Positions 53,749 through 59,858 of a DNA stretch of 59,858 nucleotides are shown here, one piece after another. Every line of letters begins with the position of its first letter. Within the stretch, counting starts at the first letter, position 1. Below the pieces are notes generated by a model. It had not been told where the DNA came from. It made no database searches and was given only the letters and a program-made list of their open reading frames with translations. Origin of the DNA: Pseudobdellovibrionaceae bacterium (lineage in GTDB: Bacteria > Bdellovibrionota > Bdellovibrionia > Bdellovibrionales > UBA1609). The stretch spans positions 1 to 59,858 of the forward strand of contig JAUVAX010000013.1 of NCBI GenBank assembly GCA_030591685.1. The letters are read 5' to 3'. The position numbers and the translations under genes are program-made.

Positions 53749-54519
53749 ATGAGCAAGACCTTTTATAAAATCACAATGATATTAAGTTTTATTTTCATGT
53801 TTTTTTTAGTGATGTCATTTTTTGGTTCTCTAATGCCTAAAAACATAATGAAGCCAGAGGTTGGCAATATGTCGAAATTTTTTAGTCTACCGCTTTTTTC
53901 TTTCGTTTTTTTATCGTTAGCCAGCTACTGTCTGAAAAAAATTAGTGATGGAGCCAGTAAAACACCCACCTCTATAATCGCTGTGGTTAGTGTTTTTATG
54001 TTCTTTGGCTCGATTGTTTCTGAGTTTGGTCAAACTTATAACTACTTTGTGCAAACTAATGAGGAACTCAATAAGTCTGTAGATGACATCTCTCTACTTT
54101 ATCAAAAGAAAGCGAACTTGGTTGGCAATGTAGGGGATACCAAAAAATCATACACTAAATATGAAAGAGACATCATTGATAGGATTTTGCAGTCCAGAAA
54201 ACATCTTTTAAAGGCTACTGCAATTCACGATAAAATAGCTTCTATAGAAAAGCTAGATAAAGTGATGAATCAAAGCCTTATAAATATTGAAAATTACCCT
54301 AACCTAAAAGCTTAAAAACTATCTGTAGAGATGACATCCACCTATAAGGCATCTGAAAATGAAATAACATCAGCCAAGCTTAGGTATAACAGAAAAATTG
54401 CTGCGTACAATAAGCGTGTAAAATCCTTTCCTTATGTCCTTATGTCCTTATGTCCTTATGTCCTTGTGGCCAGATCATTGGGTGTCACAGAGAGGCCTTA
54501 TTTCTCGAAGGGAAATTAA
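53749..54519 (+). pseudogene. lemA: LemA-family protein gene interrupted by an in-frame stop
   Basis: Two open stretches in the same frame, 53749-54315 and 54316-54519, read together as one LemA protein of about 255 residues. The first part has three hydrophobic segments (about 7-28, 44-63, 73-92), two more than usual LemA, then the LemA helices ISLLYQKKANLVGNVGDTKK and INIENYPNLKA. Right after LKA comes TAA (54313-54315). The C-terminal LemA text resumes with no gap: SENEITSAKLRYNRKIAAYN and SLGVTERPYFS. A TCA (Ser) to TAA change would explain it. Between VKSFPYVL and VARSLG an 8-residue insertion comes from an 8-bp repeat. It may be a pseudogene or truncated N-terminal product. Confidence 0.85.
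54430..54461 (+). repeat. Four tandem copies of CCTTATGT in lemA
   Basis: Four exact 8-bp units are followed by a diverged fifth (CCTTGTGG). One unit plus the diverged copy would restore the family sequence FPYVLVARSLG; three extra units add 24 bp and eight residues, still in frame. Gain or loss of one unit would shift the frame. Confidence 0.95.
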
Positions 54520-54671
54520 CCGATCCCTGGTCGCAAATAGGCCTCTGAGGCCTTTAGAAGTAGAGAATTATTACAAAGCTTCACCCTAAAGGGGTGTTGT
54601 GGTGAAGGGGTATGTACTTGATCGCACATTAATGATAGCTTTCGGGGGCGCAAAAAAAAAGGAGCCATGGT

Positions 54672-54875
54672 TTGGAAACAAGACTCGTAAATTTAGAAAC
54701 TAAATTATCTTTTCAAGAAGAGACTATATCACAGCTCAATGAGGTTGTTATCACTCAACAACGAACAATTGATGAATTATCGTATAAAATTGAAAAGCTA
54801 AGTAAGACGATAAATACTCTTAGAGATTCAGGGGTGATTGATATAAGCCTTGAGACCCCACCACCTCATTACTAG
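54672..54875 (+). CDS. slyX: SlyX-family protein
   Basis: A 67-residue coiled-coil protein with the SlyX pattern LVNLETKLSFQEETISQLN, VITQQRTIDELSYKIEKL and a Pro/His-rich end TPPPHY. SlyX was named after lysis studies in enterobacteria, but its function is not established. It starts at TTG 54672: AAGGAG lies 8 bp upstream. The nearer ATG 54667 is out of frame and ends at once. It stands alone, 150 bp after the lemA remnant. Confidence 0.88.
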   Translation: METRLVNLETKLSFQEETISQLNEVVITQQRTIDELSYKIEKLSKTINTLRDSGVIDISLETPPPHY

Positions 54876-54977
54876 TTTAAGTAAATAATATAAAGCCGGT
54901 ACAAAGACGTTGAGTTAGCTGTACCGAGTACTCATGCCGCCACTAGAAACATTAATTAATGATCAGAACTACAAAGT

Positions 54978-55095
54978 ATTGCGTAATTCTTGTTATATTC
55001 AAAAAAATTATAGAAATTATGAACGACGGTTATTAAAAAACCATTATTTTTTAAATCGCGGCAGTTTTGACTCAATTCTCTCAGCATTACGCAAT
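54978..55095. repeat. 10-bp inverted repeats bounding an AT-rich segment
   Basis: ATTGCGTAAT (54978-54987) and its exact reverse complement ATTACGCAAT (55086-55095) flank 98 bp of AT-rich sequence. Each copy is itself nearly palindromic, so they may be two operator sites of one regulator. They lie 70-190 bp before the gene at 55166. No other gene is visible between 54876 and 55165; a CGGTACA/TGTACCG stem (54897-54926) follows slyX. Confidence 0.5.
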
Positions 55096-55165
55096 GTCCC
55101 TTGTTGATATTGGTTCGACATGCTCCTGTTAAGTAAAAATATTTTGTCATAGGAGGTTAGGTAAT

Positions 55166-55609
55166 ATGAAATATTTTATCATGATGATTATGTTTTTTTC
55201 ACTCGCAGTACAAGCAGCTAATAATTGTAAAGTTGTTGGTTTTCCATTTAATCCAGACAACTATGAAGATGAGGTTTGGCTAACTACTGCCTTGCTTCTA
55301 AGTGAAATGAAAACCGATAGTGTGCGAAATTATTTAGAATCCAAGGGGTTTGAGGTTCAGTCAATGATGCAAAGTGAGCCTATTAATGCTGATCTGGGAG
55401 TTGATTATCATAAAGAAAGCTGCCGGCCCTACAAAGGAAACTTGAAATGTGAAGTAACAGCTCGAATTTTCCAATGGAACGATCTAGCGATCGGAAAAGT
55501 TATTTGGGAAAAAACTGGTAGAAGTAAATGTACTAATATCACTACAGTTGAGAAATGTTCTAGTCATGCTTTTGCCGAAGCCGTTTCTTCTCTTCCTGAT
55601 TGTGGTTAA
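55166..55609 (+). CDS. Secreted hypothetical protein with paired cysteines
   Basis: A 147-residue protein with signal peptide 1-17 (IMMIMFFSLAVQA). The mature part has six cysteines (NNC, SC, LKC, SKC, EKC, DC), consistent with disulfides in the periplasm or outside. Its start has a strong AGGAGG site (55151-55156). Codon use is more AT-rich than that of the core genes, and I recognise no family. An intrinsic terminator ends the unit. Confidence 0.7.
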   Translation: MKYFIMMIMFFSLAVQAANNCKVVGFPFNPDNYEDEVWLTTALLLSEMKTDSVRNYLESKGFEVQSMMQSEPINADLGVDYHKESCRPYKGNLKCEVTARIFQWNDLAIGKVIWEKTGRSKCTNITTVEKCSSHAFAEAVSSLPDCG

Positions 55610-55676
55610 GATTTAGTACTTATAACACTAGGTTTTCGACCAGCCCAAGAATGAAAAAACGTTGAATTTTTATATA

Positions 55677-55710
55677 AAAAGCAAGAGCCAAAACCAGCCC
55701 TTGCTTTTTT
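55677..55710 (+). terminator. Intrinsic terminator, works both ways
   Basis: AAAAGCAAG pairs with CTTGCTTTT around a 14-base loop and is followed by further T (TTTTTT at 55705-55710). On the opposite strand the upstream A residues give a T-tract too, so it can serve both converging units. Confidence 0.8.
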
Positions 55711-55759
55711 GTGTCCGGCTTAAAAGTCATTTCTTATCGAGCAAAAAAAACAAATTTTT

Positions 55760-56002
55760 TTAGAATCTCACAACTGGAACAGGGAGTGGTGGAATACTGC
55801 CCTCTTCATCGACTTCAGTTGATTTTGGCTCTAGAGGTTCAATCAATTCAGTGTTAATTTCATTATCAAGATTTCTTTCAACCCCTTTGGTTTTCTCTTC
55901 CTCCCACTGTCTTATCTCTAGGGCAACGCTGCCTTGGCTACAATTGGACAGTTCTGCTATTTTTCTATAGGTTAAGGCTTTAGAACGAAGACGACGAATC
56001 AC
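55760..56002 (-). CDS. Small helix-turn-helix protein
   Basis: An 80-residue protein whose first 35 residues (RSKALTYRKIAELSNCSQGS) read as a helix-turn-helix of the recombinase/transposase type: helix, turn around ELSNCSQ, recognition helix. The second half is acidic and Pro-rich without structure. It starts at GTG 56002, 7 bp after the oxygenase stop, so it is probably co-transcribed. The C-terminus carries no catalytic domain. It could be a regulator or a remnant of a longer protein. Confidence 0.55.
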   Translation of the reverse strand: MIRRLRSKALTYRKIAELSNCSQGSVALEIRQWEEEKTKGVERNLDNEINTELIEPLEPKSTEVDEEGSIPPLPVPVVRF

Positions 56003-56009
56003 TTATCTC

Positions 56010-56912
56010 TTAAGACTCAAAAATAAGTGGCAGAGTGATTTTATAAGCAGTGTCGTTTTTAGGGTAACTCAGTTGTTCAAACCCGAGTTTGATTTTGTTT
56101 TCGATAACGAGGTCTTCAGGGGTGTAGTTTCGACTGACTAAGTTATTGGTTTTAATTTTAATGCCACTCAGTTCTCCTGAGGGCAGAAGCTCTAAGCTAA
56201 AAACAATGACCCCTGTGATATCGGGGAGGGGTTCAAGGGGGGCTAAGATAGACCCTAAGGACTCATCTAAAAAGGCCTCTATTTTTTTGTTATCTTTAAA
56301 ACCTAAAACAATGGGCTTTGGATTTGTAAACCAACCGTGGATAACGAGGCGTGATTTTTTTGGGTCCCGACTGCCCTTAACCTCTTCAACGCCGTGTGGG
56401 AGTCTGGGGTCAAAAATGGTGAGCTGGTTAAATTTTGGCGGTATGAGCTCAATGAGGTCATTTTTCTCCATGCCTCGTGAAGAGTCAAAGTTTCTCCAGT
56501 ACTCAAGCACCTGGGGTTTTAGTATTTTTGTTTCGCCCCCGGTAAACTGTCTGTTGTCCCAGTCGGTCAGTGAGTAAACAAAGGCCCATGGGCCGTGGGG
56601 GACATCGGCATGCCACTGTTGGTAACAGCCATCAACATAGTAGCTTAGCCAAGGGGGAGAAACATCAAAGCAACCCAAGTTTTCACGCCCCCAGTTTGTG
56701 AGGTGCTCATGAAATTTTGTATATATATCCTCAGGAAAATAATGGTAGGCCGGTGTGCGCATAAGGCTGTACTGACCCTCAACATTCCAGTAATCCCAAA
56801 CAAAGCGGTCTTCAGTGGCCTGAAGTGGGTCATTAAAACATTTATCAAAGTGGGCGCGTAGGTCGCCTGCATGTTCAAAAAAATGCTCTTTTTTTTCAAA
56901 ATAGGTACTCAT
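56010..56912 (-). CDS. 2OG-Fe(II) oxygenase with TonB/AgmX-like C-terminal domain
   Basis: A 300-residue cytoplasmic protein (no signal peptide). Residues about 80-215 form a 2-oxoglutarate/Fe(II) oxygenase: the HxD of the metal site in QQWHADVPHG, a distal His in DPRLPHGVEEVKG, and the 2OG-binding Arg in SRLVIHGWF. This class hydroxylates proteins or small molecules. The C-terminal 70 residues (GVIVFSLELLPSGELSGIKI, then ITLPLIFES) look like the beta-alpha-beta fold at the end of TonB/AgmX proteins. That fusion is unusual and unexplained. The linked HTH gene follows 7 bp downstream. Confidence 0.85.
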   Translation of the reverse strand: MSTYFEKKEHFFEHAGDLRAHFDKCFNDPLQATEDRFVWDYWNVEGQYSLMRTPAYHYFPEDIYTKFHEHLTNWGRENLGCFDVSPPWLSYYVDGCYQQWHADVPHGPWAFVYSLTDWDNRQFTGGETKILKPQVLEYWRNFDSSRGMEKNDLIELIPPKFNQLTIFDPRLPHGVEEVKGSRDPKKSRLVIHGWFTNPKPIVLGFKDNKKIEAFLDESLGSILAPLEPLPDITGVIVFSLELLPSGELSGIKIKTNNLVSRNYTPEDLVIENKIKLGFEQLSYPKNDTAYKITLPLIFES

Positions 56913-56965
56913 AAAAGGCCTTTATAAAAAATTATTTTATAAGTATTTACATAATTTATTAAATT

Positions 56966-57823
56966 GTGCCAGTATTAGTTATGGAACCTCAGCTAACACC
57001 GTTGAATTACCGATCTTTTGTAAAAAAAATATATTTTTACACCCTTATTTTGTTATTTATCTCTGAGCTCATAGTAATTCGATTAAATATTTTTGAAATT
57101 ATTGAAGGCACTTTGATAGAGGGCCTTTTTAAACTCCTAGTGGTCTCAGGAGTGATCGTTTCGATTTATTTTAGAATATGGTTTTTTATTCGCCCCCGTG
57201 TGAACTCTCAGTACTTTATTAAAGATGATGGGGTTTTAATATGTTTTAAAAAAAATAAAAAGCTATTGTTGCTGGATCAAATTAGTGAGGTTCAGTTAAC
57301 TCGACTGCCGCCGCGTTTGGGGGGTGGTTTTTGGGTGCGTCTTGTGACGGGGCAAAAGTTTACTTTTTCAACACTCTTAACCGGTTCTGATCAAATATTT
57401 AAAAAAATATACGACTCTAAGCCAGAGTTAATCCCCCTAGTTAAATACGAACGCTACATGAGTTCAGTAAAGTGGTTGCCACTGTCGTGGGCTCGATTGC
57501 AGTTAAAAATACAAAATTGGCGTATATGGGGTAGTCAGTTGATTTTAGCACCCCTATTGATGAGCCTTGTATTTAAGGGGACCTATGAAAACAGCCATAT
57601 TTTGACCCTCCTAACAGTTAGTTTTGCACTGTGTCTCATTTTGATCCTATTTATTGGTCTGCTTGAGCATCATATTTTTATTTTCTTAGCTGAAAAAAAA
57701 CAACTCTCTACCCTGAACAGCTCTATTGAAAGAGGGCTTCAGTGGGGGGCCATAGGCCTGTTTGTAGTCTTTTTTATACTTATCTCTCTAGGGGGAAAGG
57801 TAATTGAAAGTTACTTTCATTAA
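56966..57823 (+). CDS. Hypothetical multi-pass membrane protein
   Basis: A 285-residue integral membrane protein with an N-terminal helix pair (about 19-40 and 52-74), a soluble beta-rich middle section (about 85-170, KLLLLDQISEVQLTRLPPRL, PH-like in texture) and three further helices (about 188-208, 216-240, 262-282). No family recognised. The start is uncertain: GTG 56966 or ATG 56981, neither with a good ribosome site. It is divergent from the oxygenase and 65 bp from the heme genes on the same strand. Confidence 0.65.
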   Translation: MPVLVMEPQLTPLNYRSFVKKIYFYTLILLFISELIVIRLNIFEIIEGTLIEGLFKLLVVSGVIVSIYFRIWFFIRPRVNSQYFIKDDGVLICFKKNKKLLLLDQISEVQLTRLPPRLGGGFWVRLVTGQKFTFSTLLTGSDQIFKKIYDSKPELIPLVKYERYMSSVKWLPLSWARLQLKIQNWRIWGSQLILAPLLMSLVFKGTYENSHILTLLTVSFALCLILILFIGLLEHHIFIFLAEKKQLSTLNSSIERGLQWGAIGLFVVFFILISLGGKVIESYFH

Positions 57824-57854
57824 GGCCTGTTCGCTTATAAATTCATTTATAAGC

Positions 57855-57874
57855 TGTGACATTGCTATGACACA
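57855..57874. promoter_or_regulatory. Imperfect palindrome upstream of hemA
   Basis: TGTGACAT-TGCT-ATGACACA is an inverted repeat with one mismatch (7 of 8 per arm). It is 33 bp before the preferred hemA start and resembles a dimeric-regulator site such as those of the CRP/FNR group in spacing only. Confidence 0.4.
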
Positions 57875-57906
57875 AAGAGCGGCCGATTTTGTTAATATTA
57901 ACTTAT

Positions 57907-58737
57907 ATGGTTTCTTCGTTAGTAGTAGTGCATAAAAAAGGTGATCTGTCGGCATTTGGCCCGTCTTGGTATGAGTGGAAAACCTGTCTTCGACATATTT
58001 TAATTGGTCACAGTCAGTTGCTTGAAAGCGATCGGCTTCAGCTTAAGGGTTGTGATATTTATAAAGATATTGATGCCCTTAGATTTTTAATGGAGGTGGC
58101 GAGTGGTCTTCACTCTCCCATGGTTGCGGAGACAGAGGTTTTTGGTCAGTACCGCAAGTTTATTAACTCAATACCATATACCGATTGCCAGTGGGGAGTT
58201 TGGCTTAAAAACTCTTTAGAGCAAATAAGACTACATGTAAAACGAATTCGTTTTGAACACCTTGTTGGTGTGGGTAGCCAGTCCTATGGTAGCCTTGTTC
58301 GGCGTAAATCAAAAGGCCATTCAAGTGTGAACTTTGTTGGGTCGGGGGCATTGGTGCAAGAAATTTTACCTTGGCTGGCGAAGCACAAGGGCCCAATCAA
58401 TATTTACTGTCGAGACCCTAAAAAAGCTAAGCTTCAGTTGTCAGACTTTAACTTTATTAATATCAAGTGTTTAAAAAGTCTCCCTGACGGGGAGGGGGCT
58501 CTTATTGTATGTGCCCCCCTAAAGTCCTCAGAGCTGGCTGAGGGCTCACATATGGGGCCCTTTAAGAGCATCATTGATCTTCGGGGTGAGTCTCGAAAAG
58601 ACCCCCTTCAAACAGATATTAAGGTGGAGTCTTTAGACGAACTCTTTGAAGAAATTCAAAAAAATAAAGACAGCTCTAGCGTAAAAATTTTAAACGCTCA
58701 AAGTCACATTGCTGCTCTTATACCCTCTTACCTGTAA
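57907..58737 (+). CDS. hemA: Glutamyl-tRNA reductase, short form
   Basis: A 276-residue homologue of GluTR, which makes glutamate-1-semialdehyde from glutamyl-tRNA and NADPH as the first step of tetrapyrrole synthesis. LMEVASGLHSPMVAETEVFG matches the family's RVASGLDS-GE block. Cys27 (WKTCLRHIL) is in the place of the active-site Cys, and SVNFVGSGALVQE is a reduced NADPH-fold loop. Compared with about 420 residues it lacks half of the N-terminal region before the Cys and the C-terminal dimerisation helix, so it may be weakly active. I use ATG 57907; TTG 57889 is in frame. hemC follows 161 bp later. Confidence 0.8.
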   Translation: MVSSLVVVHKKGDLSAFGPSWYEWKTCLRHILIGHSQLLESDRLQLKGCDIYKDIDALRFLMEVASGLHSPMVAETEVFGQYRKFINSIPYTDCQWGVWLKNSLEQIRLHVKRIRFEHLVGVGSQSYGSLVRRKSKGHSSVNFVGSGALVQEILPWLAKHKGPINIYCRDPKKAKLQLSDFNFINIKCLKSLPDGEGALIVCAPLKSSELAEGSHMGPFKSIIDLRGESRKDPLQTDIKVESLDELFEEIQKNKDSSSVKILNAQSHIAALIPSYL

Positions 58738-58839
58738 TATTGAATTTATTTTACAATGCTAAACTGAAGGCCCACTTGTCGCTCAGCCAACAGTAGAGAA
58801 TTTTTATATTTTTGATGTAAATGGAGCATTAAATCGCCC

Positions 58840-58867
58840 TTGAGATAATGACTCTGATATATATACG
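58840..58867 (+). promoter_or_regulatory. Candidate promoter for hemC
   Basis: TTGAGA (58840-58845) and TATACG (58862-58867) are spaced by 16 bp, about 30 bp before the hemC start. Weak but properly placed. Confidence 0.35.
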
Positions 58868-58898
58868 TACTAAGATGCAGCCATATGAGAAAGTCATC

Positions 58899-59858
58899 AT
58901 GAAAATCAAAATAGCAGCCCGGCAAAGTGAACTAGCGCGATTACAAGCCTACTTAGTTGGTGCTGAAATACAAAAAGTGAACTCCGATATTCAGGTTGAA
59001 TATATGTTCTCAGCATCAGCTGGAGATAAGGATCAAGACTCTTTATTAAGCTCATTTGGTGATAAGGGGGCCTTTACTCAAGATTTTTATCAAGGGTTAG
59101 TAGAGGGTGATCATGATGTAGTTGTTCATTCATGGAAAGACCTCCCCACAGAAGACCGCAATCAGACCAAAGTCATCGCCACCTTAGCCCGGGCTGATGT
59201 TCATGACGTGGCCTTGTTTAAAAAAAGTGTTAATAAAAATCAACCCCAAAAAATTAAAGTATTAACCTCTTCACCAAGAAGGGTTTATAATTTAAAAGAT
59301 TTTTTTCTAAACTACCTGCCCTTTCAAGTTAATGATGTGGAGTTTGAACCTGTAAGGGGTAATATATCTACTCGTATAAAAAAGCTACTAAGCCATGATG
59401 AGGCCCATGTGCTAATTGTGGCCAAGGCTGCTATTGATCGACTCATGTCAGCCCCTCAACAAGAGTTTCAACCGGTTCAAAAAGAAATCAAATCGTACTT
59501 AAAAGAGTGTGATTTTATGGTTTTACCTCTAAGTTTAAACCCAGCTGCTGCCGCGCAAGGGGCCTTTGCTGTTGAAATTAATGAGAACAGAGGTGACTTG
59601 CTAGAGATATTTTCAAAAGTAAACTCGGCCAAAGATTTTAATGACGTTTTACAAGAAAGAGAAATACTTAAGTCTCATGGTGGGGGCTGCCATCAAAAAA
59701 TAGGGATTTCTATTTTATCAAAACATTATGGGCAAGTTCAGTTTTTAAAAGGATTTACAGATGAGGGACAGGTTTTAGATAAAAAACAAATTATAAACCG
59801 CACTCAAGGGTTACCGGAAAGGCCAATATCAATAACTCAAGCGTGGCCCCTAAGCCGA
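58899..59858 (+). CDS. hemC: Porphobilinogen deaminase, partial (3' end cut)
   Basis: The first 320 codons of hydroxymethylbilane synthase, which joins four porphobilinogen units. The DPM-cofactor Cys264 lies in SHGGGCHQKIGIS. Domain 1-2 signatures are ARQSELARLQA, VVVHSWKDLPTE, TSSPRR, VRGNISTRIKKL and LNPAAAAQGAFAVE. It already slightly exceeds the usual 310 residues when the window ends without a stop, so it either ends just beyond or continues as a fused domain such as HemD. ATG 58899 is preceded by only a weak GAGAAAG. Confidence 0.95.
   Translation, partial: MKIKIAARQSELARLQAYLVGAEIQKVNSDIQVEYMFSASAGDKDQDSLLSSFGDKGAFTQDFYQGLVEGDHDVVVHSWKDLPTEDRNQTKVIATLARADVHDVALFKKSVNKNQPQKIKVLTSSPRRVYNLKDFFLNYLPFQVNDVEFEPVRGNISTRIKKLLSHDEAHVLIVAKAAIDRLMSAPQQEFQPVQKEIKSYLKECDFMVLPLSLNPAAAAQGAFAVEINENRGDLLEIFSKVNSAKDFNDVLQEREILKSHGGGCHQKIGISILSKHYGQVQFLKGFTDEGQVLDKKQIINRTQGLPERPISITQAWPLSR

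Noticed and set aside
54956-55150. 64-codon minus-strand frame
   Set aside because: No recognisable content; it lies inside the AT-rich repeat region with the strong AGGAGG of the plus-strand gene close by.
1-59858. CRISPR array, insertion sequence, prophage or integron
   Set aside because: No regularly spaced repeats, transposase, integrase or phage structural genes are visible on either strand.

Overview
The window comes from a chromosome of moderate-to-low G+C with GTG and TTG start codons used freely. It carries a Gram-negative envelope gene set: lipoproteins, outer-membrane barrels, lytic transglycosylases and an HtrA protease. It also has a SpoVG homologue, an FHA/chemoreceptor pair, a complete MoxR/Bat operon and a RNase Y gene. 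That mix points to the Bdellovibrionota (Bdellovibrio/Bacteriovorax-like predatory bacteria). This is inferred from gene content only, and no rRNA is present. I see no insertion sequence, integrase, prophage or CRISPR array.

Layout. 1-8.6 kb: an MscS-type channel (cut by the window edge), a chemoreceptor coupled to an FHA/coiled-coil protein, membrane proteins, and a lipoprotein with a GGETTG repeat and a DUF4214-like domain. 8.6-11.9 kb, minus strand: tRNA-Gln, spoVG, htrA, a DUF1844 gene and an M48/HtpX-like protein that has lost its zinc site. 12.1-23.8 kb: an unbroken moxR-DUF58-X-batA-batB-batC-batD-slt run, then mltD with five LysM repeats. 24.3-36.0 kb: an outer-membrane barrel, mrp, a J-like membrane protein, glyQS, ppdK, smc, an unannotated 51-residue membrane protein and ftsY. 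36.3-43.2 kb: a Na/Pi cotransporter, zapA, a 5-formyl-THF cyclo-ligase gene, rny, tyrS, a 2Fe-2S ferredoxin with a long Asn/Arg-rich tail, and a GNAT acetyltransferase. 43.5-51.1 kb: iscA-like and iscS genes, an acyl-CoA dehydrogenase, a PilZ protein, arfB, a hexapeptide acyltransferase, a GT2 glycosyltransferase and a spermidine pair (speE plus a eukaryotic-type AdoMet decarboxylase). 51.3-57.8 kb: a less dense, AT-rich accessory-looking stretch holding a barrel protein, an ankyrin protein, a broken lemA, slyX and an unusual 2OG-Fe(II) oxygenase fusion. 57.9-59.86 kb: a very short hemA and hemC (cut by the window edge).

How the genes work together. The Bat operon and two lytic transglycosylases form a cell-envelope/peptidoglycan block. 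zapA, smc and ftsY serve division, chromosome segregation and membrane targeting. iscS with the IscA-like protein, and possibly mrp, supply Fe-S clusters. The polyamine pair makes spermidine from putrescine and AdoMet. hemA-hemC start tetrapyrrole synthesis.

The most unusual items are: the eukaryotic-type AdoMet decarboxylase beside a bacterial speE; a 2OG-Fe(II) oxygenase with a TonB/AgmX-like C-terminal domain; a lemA gene broken by one in-frame stop and carrying an 8-bp tandem repeat expanded by 24 bp; the HtpX-like pseudoprotease; the ferredoxin with a disordered NR/RG tail next to RNA-metabolism genes; and the minimal glutamyl-tRNA reductase. I did not find one self-evident new multi-gene system. 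The moxR-bat-slt run with its unidentified third member (13948-14865) is the closest candidate.
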